Assembly (NCBI RefSeq): GCF_014189535.1
Contig: NZ_CP050307.1
Location: 2,232,001-2,296,000, forward strand
From: Rhizobium lusitanum
Lineage (GTDB): Bacteria; Pseudomonadota; Alphaproteobacteria; Rhizobiales; Rhizobiaceae
DNA length: 64,000 bases
Direction: 5' to 3'
This document shows, piece by piece, positions 33,987-43,315 of this stretch. Both the position numbers and the translations under genes were made by a program. Every line of letters begins with the position of its first letter. Position 1 is the first letter of the stretch. The notes under the pieces are model-generated. The model saw only the letters and a program-made list of their open reading frames with translations, made no database searches and was not told where the DNA came from.

Positions 33987-35489
33987 ATGACCGATGAGCC
34001 GCAACGGCCAGATGTGAACAGGAATGTACTACTGGAACTCGTCGGCAGCTTAAGTGACGGCGTCATTCTGATTGATCCAAAAGGCGGGATCTCCTGGGCA
34101 AACAATGCCGCGCTTCAAATGCACAGGGTTTCCGCAATCGAGGAGCTTGGCGGCGATGTCGCCGGCTACCGAAAAGCCTTTACGCTCCGCTACCGCAACA
34201 ACCATCTCCTTGACGAAGGTCAATATCCCATAGAGCGCCTGCTCGACGGGGAGACGGTTGACGAGGTGACGGTCAACATATCGCCAGCCTCCGACCCGGA
34301 ACTTGTCTGGGTTCACACAATTCGCAGTTTGATCATCGTTGACGCCAGCGCTCGACCAGACGTCCTTGCGCTCGTGATCCGGGACGAGACGCCGCTGTTT
34401 GAGGCTGAAGAGCGCTTTGAGCGCGCCTTCAATGCCAATCCCGCGCCTGGCTTGATTTGCCGCCTTGACGATCTGCGTTTCATCCGCGTCAACCCTGGTT
34501 TCGTAGAGATGACGAACTATGCCAGGGAAAAGGTCATTGGAAAGACCGTCAATCAGCTCGGTCTCTTCGACAACTGTGACACGGGCGAAGATGCCCTTTC
34601 GAAACTTATGGAAGGCAGGCTGATCCGGCAGCGGGAGGCTCTGCTTCCTCTGCCCGACGGTAGCGACCGCCTCGTGATCGTTGCCGGCGAACCGATCGCG
34701 GTGGGCGAAGAGCCATGCATGTTGTTCACATTCGCCGATCTCGATGCGCGGCGAAAGGCGCAGAACGCACTTCGCCAGAGCGAGGAACGGTTCTCGAAGT
34801 CGTTCAGGCTCTCGCCCGCGGCCGCAGCGATCTCACGTCTCGACGATTTCGTTTTCACAGAAGTCAATGATGCTTTCGTGCAGCTCACGGGCTACGGCGG
34901 TGAGGAGGTCATTGGAAAGACGGCAAGCGAGTTGCACCTGTGGGACAATATTGCCGCCAGGCGCGCCGTGGAAAAGAAGCTTACCGATGCTACAGTGGTT
35001 CGCGGTGAGGCGATGCGGATGAAGCAAAAGGATGGTGGGGTTGCGGATTGCCTCGTCTCCGCCGAGCGCGTCGAGATCAACGATCAGCAATGCGTGATCT
35101 GGTCGCTGCAAGATATCACCGAACGCAAGCGCAGTGAGGAAGAGCTGGTCGAGGCCATCGAAAGTGTTATGGCCGATACCTCCTGGTTCAGCCGCTCGGT
35201 CGTTGATCGTCTCGCGACATTGCGGCAGGTGTCGAGTGGCAAGGCGCCCTCTGCCCAGTTGCTCGACCTCAGCGATCGTGAGAAGGAGATTCTGGCTCTG
35301 ATCTGTCGCGGGCAAAGCGACGTGGAGATGAGCGAGACGCTTCGTCTGTCCAGGAACACCATCCGCAATCACGTCGCATCGCTTTACGCCAAGATCGGCG
35401 TGAACCGGCGAGCCGCCGCTGTCATCTGGGCCAGGGAGCGCGGTTTCACGGGCGCTTCGTCACCTTCCAAGGGGCCCAAGTCAAACTGA
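33987..35489 (+). CDS. PAS-domain protein with LuxR-type HTH
   Basis: The 500-residue protein has three PAS-like domains (starting near residues 14, 145 and 265; the last two repeat RVNPGFVEMTNYAREKVIGK and EVNDAFVQLTGYGGEEVIGK) and a C-terminal LuxR HTH: LDLSDREKEILALICRGQSD and MSETLRLSRNTIRNHVASLY. It is a one-component sensor-regulator; no kinase domain is present. ATG 33987 is chosen over GTG 33975. It is divergent from the response regulator gene. Confidence 0.83.
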   Translation: MTDEPQRPDVNRNVLLELVGSLSDGVILIDPKGGISWANNAALQMHRVSAIEELGGDVAGYRKAFTLRYRNNHLLDEGQYPIERLLDGETVDEVTVNISPASDPELVWVHTIRSLIIVDASARPDVLALVIRDETPLFEAEERFERAFNANPAPGLICRLDDLRFIRVNPGFVEMTNYAREKVIGKTVNQLGLFDNCDTGEDALSKLMEGRLIRQREALLPLPDGSDRLVIVAGEPIAVGEEPCMLFTFADLDARRKAQNALRQSEERFSKSFRLSPAAAAISRLDDFVFTEVNDAFVQLTGYGGEEVIGKTASELHLWDNIAARRAVEKKLTDATVVRGEAMRMKQKDGGVADCLVSAERVEINDQQCVIWSLQDITERKRSEEELVEAIESVMADTSWFSRSVVDRLATLRQVSSGKAPSAQLLDLSDREKEILALICRGQSDVEMSETLRLSRNTIRNHVASLYAKIGVNRRAAAVIWARERGFTGASSPSKGPKSN

Positions 35490-35686
35490 TGACCCGATGC
35501 ACTCGCAGACTTTGTAGGGCGCTCATGGGCAAAACGATGCCGACAGATCGAAAAAAGGCTAATTCCTACTAATCTACCTAGTACTTCCTGATCTGCAATC
35601 CACCGATCTGACTCTCTAATTCTTGTGTCATGGCTTCGGTCGAAAGCCCGACGCCTCTTCTAGACTCAACCAAAGGAGACGAGACG

Positions 35687-35866
35687 ATGGATAAGAACCG
35701 TATCAAAGGTGCAGTCAAGGAAGCAACCGGATCGCTCAAGGAGGCCGCTGGCAAGCTGACCGGCAACGATCAGCTGCAGGCAGAGGGCGCGGTCGAGAAG
35801 ACCGAAGGCAAGATCCAGAGTAAAGTCGGCAAGGCCAAGGATGCCGTGAAAGACGCTCTTCGATGA
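35687..35866 (+). CDS. CsbD-family stress protein
   Basis: The 59-residue, Lys/Ala/Glu-rich protein shows the CsbD pattern: MDKNRIKGAVKEATGSLKEA, KLTGNDQLQAEG and KAKDAVKDAL. ATG 35687 follows AAGGAG at proper spacing; an upstream in-frame ATG is not needed. CsbD proteins are induced by general stress in many bacteria; the molecular role is unknown. Confidence 0.88.
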   Translation: MDKNRIKGAVKEATGSLKEAAGKLTGNDQLQAEGAVEKTEGKIQSKVGKAKDAVKDALR

Positions 35867-35916
35867 GGTGACAGCCGCCTGAATTCCGATCATGCGATCT
35901 CACGGAGGCACCCTCG

Positions 35917-36195
35917 ATGCTCTTTCTGGCGAAGCTTTCATCGCTGACGACCATGTCAGATGGGTGTGCGACCTGTGCAGCTATCCGCTGCCTCATTGCT
36001 TATGCCGACGGGCTCGAAGGTTCGAGGATCGACGTGGCCGTGACAGAAGGCACGATCGTTCTCTCGGGCGTCGTGACAACCGCTCAGGCGCGTGAGACAG
36101 CGATTGCGATTGCCGGCGAGTATGCCGGCGCTCGAGTCATCAACAACATCGTCTTACAGGCAGATATGGCAGAGCTTTCGGCTCGCCGTAACTGA
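35917..36195 (+). CDS. BON-domain protein
   Basis: The 92-residue product contains one BON domain: SRIDVAVTEGTIVLSGVVTT, then ARETAIAIAGEYAGARVINN. BON domains bind membranes or phospholipids in osmotic-stress proteins. There is no obvious signal peptide; the N-terminal 25 residues are not typical and the start is uncertain. Confidence 0.65.
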   Translation: MLFLAKLSSLTTMSDGCATCAAIRCLIAYADGLEGSRIDVAVTEGTIVLSGVVTTAQARETAIAIAGEYAGARVINNIVLQADMAELSARRN

Positions 36196-36207
36196 CCATG
36201 AAGGCCA

Positions 36208-36426
36208 ATGAGCACGGCCGCGTTCACGACTGTGCCCAAGCTGCAAAGGAAAATATATGAAAGGATCATCATCACAGCCGCGGCCGTTTCCATGGTCTTC
36301 GGTTCCGGCGCTAGCGCGCTCTTTTCTATCCTGCCAGCTGAATACGATACTCTGCGATGGTGCTTTGACTTCAGGCGAAGAAGATCTACGCTTGGCAAAC
36401 TGCAGTATGTGAACATTGCCGGGTAA
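36208..36426 (+). CDS. Possible small membrane protein
   Basis: A frame of 72 codons has one hydrophobic stretch (RIIITAAAVSMVFGSGASAL) after a short basic N-terminus. It lies between the BON gene and the kinase gene on the same strand. No family is recognised, and it could be spurious. Confidence 0.3.
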   Translation: MSTAAFTTVPKLQRKIYERIIITAAAVSMVFGSGASALFSILPAEYDTLRWCFDFRRRRSTLGKLQYVNIAG

Positions 36427-36439
36427 TGGAGCTTACGGG

Positions 36440-37897
36440 ATGAACCATCTGTCGACCAACGAGAAAGACACGGCCAGCGAGTATGTCGACGTTTCCGCCA
36501 GAAGCGGGTCGATGCCAAATTTGCTTCACCATCCGCTGGAGCTTCAAGACGTCCTCGAAGCATTGCCGGAGGCTGTCTACACGACCGATGCAATCGGCCG
36601 GATCACGTTCTGCAACAAAGCGGCAATCGCGATGTGGGGTGTCAGCCCCAAGCTTGGAGAGAGCAAATTTTGCGGCTCCTGGAAGCTCTACTGGCCTGAT
36701 GGGGCGCCTCTGCCGCACGACGGATGCCCGATGGCAATCGCGTTGAAAGAGAAATGTGCGGTCAGGGGACTTGAAGCGATTGCCGAACGTCCGGATGGCA
36801 CACGCGTTGCGTTCCTCGCATTTCCGACTCCGATTTTTGACACCGCCGGGAACCTTAAAGGCGCAGTCAACATGCTCGTCGATCTGACCGATCGCACGGT
36901 TGCGGAGGAGGCGGCCCAACGGTTCGCGGCAATCGTTGCGTCGTCCGACGATGCGATCCTTGCTAAAGACTTGAACGGCAAAATCGTCAGCTGGAACCGG
37001 GGCGCCGAGCGTCTATTCGGTTACACGGCGGAGGAAGCGATTGGCCAGTCCGGTCGCATGCTTATTCCCCTGGATCGACAGAACGAGGAACCGGAAATCC
37101 TGGCTCGCATCCGCCGTGGCGAACGCATCGATCATTACGAAACGATCCGGCGCCGAAAGGATGGTGGTCTCGTCGAAATATCATTATCGGTCTCGCCGAT
37201 CAAAAGCCGCGAGGGCCGCGTCATTGGTGCATCCAAAATCGCGCGCGATATCACCGAGCGCCGGCGGGCTGAAGAGCAACAGCATCTGCTGATCAGGGAG
37301 ATGGACCACCGGGTCAAAAATCTGTTCAGCATCGCAAGTAGCGTTGTGTCCTTAAGCGCGCGAACTGCAAAGACACCAGGCGAGCTCGCATCCGCTGTTT
37401 CAGCCCGATTGAACGCATTGGCGTCGGCACATGCCTTGACGGTCCCTCGCACGTCTGAGGCAGCCACTCGAAGCGAGCAGACGACCACGCTACATGCCCT
37501 GATCCGAACGATTGTCGCGCCCTACGATGTCAGCATCGACAACCGGCAATCGCGGGCCATCGTTACGGGTCCCGATATTGCTATTGGCGGCAGCGCGGTT
37601 ACGAGCTTTGCATTGCTGTTGCATGAATTTGCAACCAACGCAGCGAAATATGGAGCTCTTTCCAACCCGGACGGACGCATCGATATTGTGTGCCTCGAGG
37701 AGGGGGCGAACTTTATCCTGACGTGGACCGAGAGCGGCGGACCACCGGTCGATCGGCAAACCGACGGCGATGGTTTTGGCAGTATCCTTGCCAAGGCGAC
37801 GGTCGGCAGTCAACTCGGTGGTGAGATCTCTCGAGAATGGAAAAGCGAAGGTCTGTCGGTTCGCCTTATGGTGAAGGCAGATCGTCTCGTTGCCTGA
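36440..37897 (+). CDS. PAS/HWE-family histidine kinase
   Basis: The 485-residue protein has two PAS domains (LEALPEAVYTTDAIGRITFC near residue 38; SDDAILAKDLNGKIVSWNRG near 170) and an HWE kinase core: EMDHRVKNLFSIASSVVSLS near 290 holds the phospho-acceptor His, followed by LLLHEFATNAAKYGALSNPD near 395 and GFGSILAKATVGSQLGG near 450. There are no membrane segments, so it senses cytosolic cues. Kinases of this family feed the general stress response in Rhizobiales through single-domain regulators or PhyR. ATG 36440 is chosen over 36416. Confidence 0.88.
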   Translation: MNHLSTNEKDTASEYVDVSARSGSMPNLLHHPLELQDVLEALPEAVYTTDAIGRITFCNKAAIAMWGVSPKLGESKFCGSWKLYWPDGAPLPHDGCPMAIALKEKCAVRGLEAIAERPDGTRVAFLAFPTPIFDTAGNLKGAVNMLVDLTDRTVAEEAAQRFAAIVASSDDAILAKDLNGKIVSWNRGAERLFGYTAEEAIGQSGRMLIPLDRQNEEPEILARIRRGERIDHYETIRRRKDGGLVEISLSVSPIKSREGRVIGASKIARDITERRRAEEQQHLLIREMDHRVKNLFSIASSVVSLSARTAKTPGELASAVSARLNALASAHALTVPRTSEAATRSEQTTTLHALIRTIVAPYDVSIDNRQSRAIVTGPDIAIGGSAVTSFALLLHEFATNAAKYGALSNPDGRIDIVCLEEGANFILTWTESGGPPVDRQTDGDGFGSILAKATVGSQLGGEISREWKSEGLSVRLMVKADRLVA

Positions 37898-37925
37898 TAA
37901 AGCTGGCGATCGAAGACATATCGCC

Positions 37926-38069
37926 GGGCGGTTTGCGGTTGCCGATGTCGGCCGTCTACCGGGCCAGAAGCTGCTTCCCGCCAAGACGCGCGCCTTCGTC
38001 GATTTCATCACCCACGCATTCCGCGCTCAGAAGCTGAAGCAGGTCGTGGATCGACCGTGCCCGCGATAG
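37926..38069 (+). pseudogene. LysR-type regulator, C-terminal remnant
   Basis: An open frame with no start reads VADVGRLPGQKLLPAKTRAF, then VDFITHAFRAQKL, the usual end of a LysR effector domain (LPaKtRaFvDFi). Everything upstream is lost at the kinase stop. It is debris. Confidence 0.5.
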
Positions 38070-38208
38070 TCTGGTTGTCTCATTCGGCAATGGGGTTGCG
38101 AAAGATATACAGGCAGTCCGGGCAGCGATCGTCTCACCGTGGTCCAACGGACAAACCGAGGGGCAGATCACCAAGCTCAAGCTTGTGAAGCGCCTGGGAA
38201 AGAGCTGA
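38059..38208 (+). pseudogene. ISL3-family transposase, C-terminal remnant
   Basis: The frame reads SFGNGVAKDIQAVRAAIVSP, then WSNGQTEGQITKLKLVKR, matching the PWSNGQxEGxIxRLKxxKR signature near the end of ISL3 transposases. Only about 50 codons remain. Confidence 0.7.
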
Positions 38209-38364
38209 CCCAGAGAGCCCGAGGTTCACACGGTGGTGGTCACAGATCAGCATCCAATATCGCTTAACAAGTTTTTGGTGCCTTGCTAACCGGGTCGTTC
38301 CACATATGCGTCTGACCCAATATTCAATGCCGTTTGACAGATAGGTCCGTGCAGACACCTCAAA

Positions 38365-39186
38365 CTAGGACGATCGGTTCTTGCTGAAGCCGAATGTCTT
38401 TCGCAAACTACGATCCACGGCACCTGCTGGCATAAACCTGCGCAAACGACTTAGAAGTGTCGCTTGTCCGCCGACCGGCTGACGCAGCCTGTAGGGACTT
38501 TCGATCACTGCCCGGATTTTCTCCGCCACTATCTGTGGAGATGGTGCTGATTTGATTTGATCCTGCACTGCTTCGATCGTTGCTTCAACCTGGGCGGTAT
38601 AAACGCCCAGCGGCGCCTCCGTATGTGCAGCGTTTAGATCAAGCTTCGTGTTCGTGAACGTGGGTTCAAGCAGGACCACGCGCACGTTAAACTCTCGAAT
38701 CTCGTGATCAAGAGATTCGGACAGACCTTCAAGGGCATGCTTACTACTCGCGTAAATGCCCATGAAGGGCGCGGGCAGAAAGCCCAAGACGGAGCTAACA
38801 TTGATGATAAGTCCGCTTCGTGCAGCGCGCATGGAGGGCAAAACGGCGCGGATCATACGCAGGGGGCCAAACACATTTGTGTCAAAAACCAAGGCGGCTT
38901 CCGGGATCGCGGTATTTTCGATTGGGCCGAGAAGGGAAACGCCGGCATTATTGATCAAGACATCAATCCTGCCAGCCTCCGACAAGACCCATTCAACGAA
39001 TTTTGCAACGGATTGCTCGTCCGTCACGTCCACGGTACCGAACTTCACGCCAGGAATGGGGTTCGCACGCCGAGAGTCGCGCGCGCCGCCAAAAACCTGG
39101 TAGCCGTTCTGCGCGAGAAGACGGGCGGACGCCGCACCAATGCCCGAGGACGCTCCAGTTACAACAACGACTTTCTGTTCGGGCAC
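38365..39186 (-). CDS. Short-chain dehydrogenase/reductase
   Basis: The 273-residue protein has VVTGASSGIGAASARLLAQN, VLINNAGVSLLG, the Ser of VSSVLGFLPAPFMGIYASSK and the YxxxK of YASSK; it has the longer C-terminus of the retinol-dehydrogenase-like branch (FTNTKLDLNAAHTEA, RRFMPAGAVDRSLRK). Substrate unknown. Operator-like repeats at 39275-39311 lie 90 bases upstream and match those by the RND pump, so it probably belongs to the same TetR regulon. Confidence 0.85.
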   Translation of the reverse strand: MPEQKVVVVTGASSGIGAASARLLAQNGYQVFGGARDSRRANPIPGVKFGTVDVTDEQSVAKFVEWVLSEAGRIDVLINNAGVSLLGPIENTAIPEAALVFDTNVFGPLRMIRAVLPSMRAARSGLIINVSSVLGFLPAPFMGIYASSKHALEGLSESLDHEIREFNVRVVLLEPTFTNTKLDLNAAHTEAPLGVYTAQVEATIEAVQDQIKSAPSPQIVAEKIRAVIESPYRLRQPVGGQATLLSRLRRFMPAGAVDRSLRKTFGFSKNRSS

Positions 39187-39274
39187 TATGGCCTCCTATA
39201 TTTTTGGCGATCCAATGGGCCGGGTCAATCATCCCGGCGGCTGGATGGAGTTGAACAATTAAAGATTTCGATCG

Positions 39275-39311
39275 ACATCTAATGTGACGTTAGATGTTAA
39301 ACGAAATCTAA
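39275..39311. promoter_or_regulatory. TetR-type operator upstream of the SDR gene
   Basis: ACATCTAA (39275) and TTAGATGT (39290) form a perfect eight-base palindrome with a seven-base spacer; it continues into GATGTTAAACGAAATCTAA, which differs at one position from the element at 44495. The shared sequence suggests one regulator for both places. Confidence 0.65.
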
Positions 39312-39438
39312 AATCAAGCGCTTTTTTTGAGGAGGTGAGGATTGTGTCTGTTGAGTGATGCCTATTCACAATAGAATTGCGAGCTGTCAGACAGCTCCAG
39401 CTCGATTTCGAGATACCACATCAGCATGGGTGAGATTG

Positions 39439-40128
39439 TCACCGGCTTCCATGAACTGCTGGATCAGACCTACCAAGAGCCTTCATGATGAAGTTGATTT
39501 GCGCTTGCAGGGCGGGCTCAGTGTTACAATCGTGTCGAACACATTGCTCAATCAGAACCGGGTGGAAGAACGGCATGAATGCTGCCATCATCGCTTGAGC
39601 CGAGCCTGCGGCATCCTGAGGCTGCAACTCGCTCGTTTCCAGACCCTCGAGAATGACTGCTTCGAAGATATCAACCAGTTTCTGGGCGTGCGTTTTCATG
39701 ATCGCCCAGCTCTCATCCATTGCAGAGACAAGCAGCTCGTGCATGGGTCTGGCTTGCATCAACATTTCCTTACGGTGCTGATGAAGGGCATACAGGATCT
39801 CGACAAGCCTTTCGCTGGCCGCGGTATTTTTCAGCGCAATTTCCAAGGCCATCTGCACGGTCTCGTTGACAAGGCGTGCGCAGATCGCGCTGTCAATTGC
39901 GTCCTTCGAAGGGAAAAAGCGGTAGATGTTTCCGCGACTCATTCCGACGGCCGAGGCAATGTCGGCCACCGTTGTTTTATGGTGCCCGATGTGGCGGAAA
40001 TATTTCTCCGCCGCATCCAGGATGCACTCACGCGTCTCCTCCGCTAAGGCCTGCCCCGCCGTATCCGGTGGGGTCAAAGCCACCTCCGGATTTCTTAGAG
40101 GTTCGCACTTTCTTGTCCAGACGCGCAT
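39439..40128 (-). CDS. TetR-family regulator downstream of the RND pump
   Basis: The 229-residue protein has a TetR HTH at about residues 30-75: TRECILDAAEKYFRHIGHHK, TVADIASAVGMSRGNIYRFF. The C-terminal part is of the TetR_C_7/AefR-like kind. It starts 77 bases after the RND pump stop on the same strand and so may be the third gene of that operon. It is distinct from the tetR at 44526. Confidence 0.83.
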   Translation of the reverse strand: MRVWTRKCEPLRNPEVALTPPDTAGQALAEETRECILDAAEKYFRHIGHHKTTVADIASAVGMSRGNIYRFFPSKDAIDSAICARLVNETVQMALEIALKNTAASERLVEILYALHQHRKEMLMQARPMHELLVSAMDESWAIMKTHAQKLVDIFEAVILEGLETSELQPQDAAGSAQAMMAAFMPFFHPVLIEQCVRHDCNTEPALQAQINFIMKALGRSDPAVHGSR

Positions 40129-40204
40129 CTTAAGTCTTCGTGAACGAGTAGACGGCCAAAGGCACCAGACACCTCCAAGGCTTACATTGGCTCACCGCGC
40201 GACA

Positions 40205-43200
40205 CTACTCGGCGGCCATTACTGTCGGGGATTCCCGTCCTTCGGTCGCTTCTCCATGGTTGTCATCCTTCGCTGGCTTGATCCGGAACCACACCGCATA
40301 CAGTGCCGGGAGGAAGAGTAGGATCATCACGGTGCCTGCCGCTGTGCCGCCAATCAGCGTGTACGCCATCGATCCCCAGAACACCGAATGGGTCAAAGGT
40401 ATGAAGGCCAGGATCGCTGCGAGTGCGGTCAGGATGACAGGACGTGTCCGCTGCACCGTCGCTTCAATCACAGCGTGATAGTCATCGAGACCGGCCGCCT
40501 GGTTTTCCTTGATCTGCTCGGTCAGGATCAGCGTGTTGCGCATCAGGATACCTGCCAGTCCTATCAACCCGAGGATGGCGTTGAATCCAAAGGGCTGATG
40601 GAACAGGAGCAGCGTCGGGACCACGCCTGCCAGTCCAAGTGGCGCCGTCAACATGACCATCGTCATCGTCGACAGGCTGCGCACCTGGAGGATGATGACG
40701 ATCAGCATGGCCGCGATCATGAGCGGGAAGACCTGGACCAGCGCGACATTGGCTTTGAGCGACTCTTCGATATTGCCACCCATCTCGATGCGGTATCCGA
40801 CGGGAAGCGATGCGATCAGCGGCTGAAGTGCCTTCATGACCTGCTGCGAGACCTCTGGGGGCTGCGTCGCCTCGTTGATATCGGAGCGTATCGTAATCAC
40901 CGGCGTGCGGTCTCGGCGTTTCAGTATCGGCTCCTCGAACCGGATCTCGGAATGCCCGATCTGATCGAGTGGAACCTGACGGCCATCCCTGCTCATGAGC
41001 GAGAAATCGCCCAGCCTTGAAGGATCAAGCCGGTTGTCACCTGCACTTCGTGCGACAACGGGCACGTTGCGGATATTGTCGCGCACCTGGGTAACGGGAA
41101 TGCCGCTGAGCAGCATCTGCATCTGCTGGGCTGCCTCGGAGGGCGAAAGACCGATCAGATTGAGCCGATCCTGATCGGGGACATACCGCAGCACCGGAGT
41201 TCGGTTGCCCCAATCCCGGTTGGCCTGCCGGACATCAGGAACGCTTTTCATAATGGCGAGGGCTTGCTCGGAAATCTTGTAGAGCTCGTCCTGATCCGGT
41301 CCCATGATCCGAAACTCGACGGGGAACGGCGTGTAAGGCCCGAATACAAGCTGTGTTACACGAACGGACGCCTCCGGAACGAGCCCCTCCGAGATAGCCG
41401 CACGAAGACGATGCTTCAGCTCCTCGCGTGCGTGAGCATCCGGAGTGAGCACAACGACCTTGGCGAAAGCAGGATCGGGCAATTCGGGCGCCATGGCAAA
41501 GAAGAAGCGGGGTGCGCCCTGCCCTATATAGCTGGTGACGATTTTTGTTTCCGGCTGCGTTTTGAGCCATCCTTCGACTTTCTCCACCGCGGCTGTCGTG
41601 GTTTCGATGCTCGTGCCCTCGGGCATGCGAACCTCGACCAGCACTTCAGGCCGATCCGATGTCGGGAAGAACTGTTGTTTGACGCTTCCCATGCCGACGA
41701 CTGAGACAGCCATCGTGATACCGACCACGGCGCACACCATGAATTTATGGCGAACCGCGAACTCGATGACCGAGCGCAGGCGACGGTAGTTCGGCGTATC
41801 ATAGATGGCGTGATGACCGCCCTCTACCGGCTTAATGTCAGGCAACATTTTCACCCCGAGGTAAGGGGTAAACGTCACCGCGACGATCCAGGAAACGATC
41901 AGGGCGAAGCCGACGACCCAGAAAATGTTGCCGGCATATTCACCGGCGGTCGATCTCGCGAAGCCCACGGGCATCAGCCCGATGATGGTAACAAGGGTGC
42001 CGGATAGCATCGGCGCAGCCGTATGGCTCCAGGCGTAAGCCGCCGCCGTGATGCGGTCCATGCCCTCCTCCATCTTCACCACCATCACCTCGATGGCGAT
42101 GATGGCATCATCAACGAGAAGGCCCAGCGCAAGGATCAACGCGCCGAGCGTGATGCGGTCGAAGAACCGGCCGGTTTCCAGCATGATGAGGAAGACGACC
42201 GCAAGGGTTAGCGGGACAGCAAGCGCGACAACTATGCCCACGCGCCAGCCGAGTGCGATCAGGCTTACAAATAGCACGACGCCGAGTGCCATTGCGAACT
42301 TGAGCATGAACTCGCCGACCGCCTCATCGATGTTGACGGCCTGATCGCTGACTTTCGTGAGCGTCATGCCAAGCGGCAATGTCTGCGCGATCGCGGCGGA
42401 CCGAGCTTCAAGCGCCTTGCCGAGCTCAAGACCATTCCAGCCCTGTTGCATCACTGCGCCCAGCATAATTGCCGGCTCGCCCTCATGGCGGATGACGTAA
42501 GTCGCCGGATCTTCATAGCCGCGCCGAATATCGGCCAAGTCGGAGAGTTTTAGAGTGCGTCCAGCTGCAACGATCGGCGTATCGGCGATCGCCTGAACAC
42601 TGTTATAGGCCCCATCGAAACGGATAAAGACCTGCGGGCCTTTTGTGTCGATCGAACCGGCGGGCGTGACTGTGTTCTGTCTTTGCAAAGCTGCGGCGAT
42701 ATCCTGTGCGGATATTCCAAGTGTTGCGAGCTTGGCATAGGAAAATTCGACGAAGATCTGTTCGGGGCGCTCCCCCAGAATGTTGATTTTCTTGACGCCC
42801 GGAACATGCAGGAGATCCTGACGGATGACCTCCGCCTGCCGCACGAGGTCGCGCATCGGCATACCCTTCGCCTTCAGTGCATAAAGGCCAAAGCTGACAT
42901 CGGAATATTCGTCGTTGACAAAGGGTCCGATAACGCCGGGAGGAAGATTTCGGGCTTCGTCGCCAAGCTTTTTGCGGGCCTGATAGAACTCTTCTGCGAC
43001 GGCGCTCGCCGGAGTATTATCCTTGAGTGTTACCGTGAGGTAGGCGTAGCCTGGCCGTGTAGTCGTTTCGACCCGGTCATACCATGTGAGTTCCTGAATG
43101 CGTTTCTCAAGCGGTTCGGCGACAAGGTCCTGCATTTCACGCGCGGTGGCACCCGGCCAAACTGAGGTGACCGTTAGCGTCTTGATGGTGAAGGAGGGGT

Positions 43201-43315
43201 CCTCGGCGCGACCCAGGTTGATGAAAGCATAGGCTCCTGCGGCGGCCAAAAGAACGATGAAGAATAGTGTGATGGCGCGTTCGCGAACCGCAATGGCGGA
43301 AAGGTTGAAGCTCAT
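40205..43315 (-). CDS. RND efflux pump, inner-membrane subunit
   Basis: The 1036-residue protein is full length for an AcrB-type transporter: AIAVRERAITLFFIVLLAAA first membrane helix, two large periplasmic loops, the TM4 signature LGLLVDDAIIAIEVMVVKME near residue 400 with the proton-relay Asp pair, and a repeat of the fold in the second half (LGLIGLAGILMRNTLILTEQ). It closely follows the HlyD-type adaptor, with ATGA overlap at 43312-43315. No outer-membrane channel gene is present, so it must use one from elsewhere. Confidence 0.92.
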   Translation of the reverse strand: MSFNLSAIAVRERAITLFFIVLLAAAGAYAFINLGRAEDPSFTIKTLTVTSVWPGATAREMQDLVAEPLEKRIQELTWYDRVETTTRPGYAYLTVTLKDNTPASAVAEEFYQARKKLGDEARNLPPGVIGPFVNDEYSDVSFGLYALKAKGMPMRDLVRQAEVIRQDLLHVPGVKKINILGERPEQIFVEFSYAKLATLGISAQDIAAALQRQNTVTPAGSIDTKGPQVFIRFDGAYNSVQAIADTPIVAAGRTLKLSDLADIRRGYEDPATYVIRHEGEPAIMLGAVMQQGWNGLELGKALEARSAAIAQTLPLGMTLTKVSDQAVNIDEAVGEFMLKFAMALGVVLFVSLIALGWRVGIVVALAVPLTLAVVFLIMLETGRFFDRITLGALILALGLLVDDAIIAIEVMVVKMEEGMDRITAAAYAWSHTAAPMLSGTLVTIIGLMPVGFARSTAGEYAGNIFWVVGFALIVSWIVAVTFTPYLGVKMLPDIKPVEGGHHAIYDTPNYRRLRSVIEFAVRHKFMVCAVVGITMAVSVVGMGSVKQQFFPTSDRPEVLVEVRMPEGTSIETTTAAVEKVEGWLKTQPETKIVTSYIGQGAPRFFFAMAPELPDPAFAKVVVLTPDAHAREELKHRLRAAISEGLVPEASVRVTQLVFGPYTPFPVEFRIMGPDQDELYKISEQALAIMKSVPDVRQANRDWGNRTPVLRYVPDQDRLNLIGLSPSEAAQQMQMLLSGIPVTQVRDNIRNVPVVARSAGDNRLDPSRLGDFSLMSRDGRQVPLDQIGHSEIRFEEPILKRRDRTPVITIRSDINEATQPPEVSQQVMKALQPLIASLPVGYRIEMGGNIEESLKANVALVQVFPLMIAAMLIVIILQVRSLSTMTMVMLTAPLGLAGVVPTLLLFHQPFGFNAILGLIGLAGILMRNTLILTEQIKENQAAGLDDYHAVIEATVQRTRPVILTALAAILAFIPLTHSVFWGSMAYTLIGGTAAGTVMILLFLPALYAVWFRIKPAKDDNHGEATEGRESPTVMAAE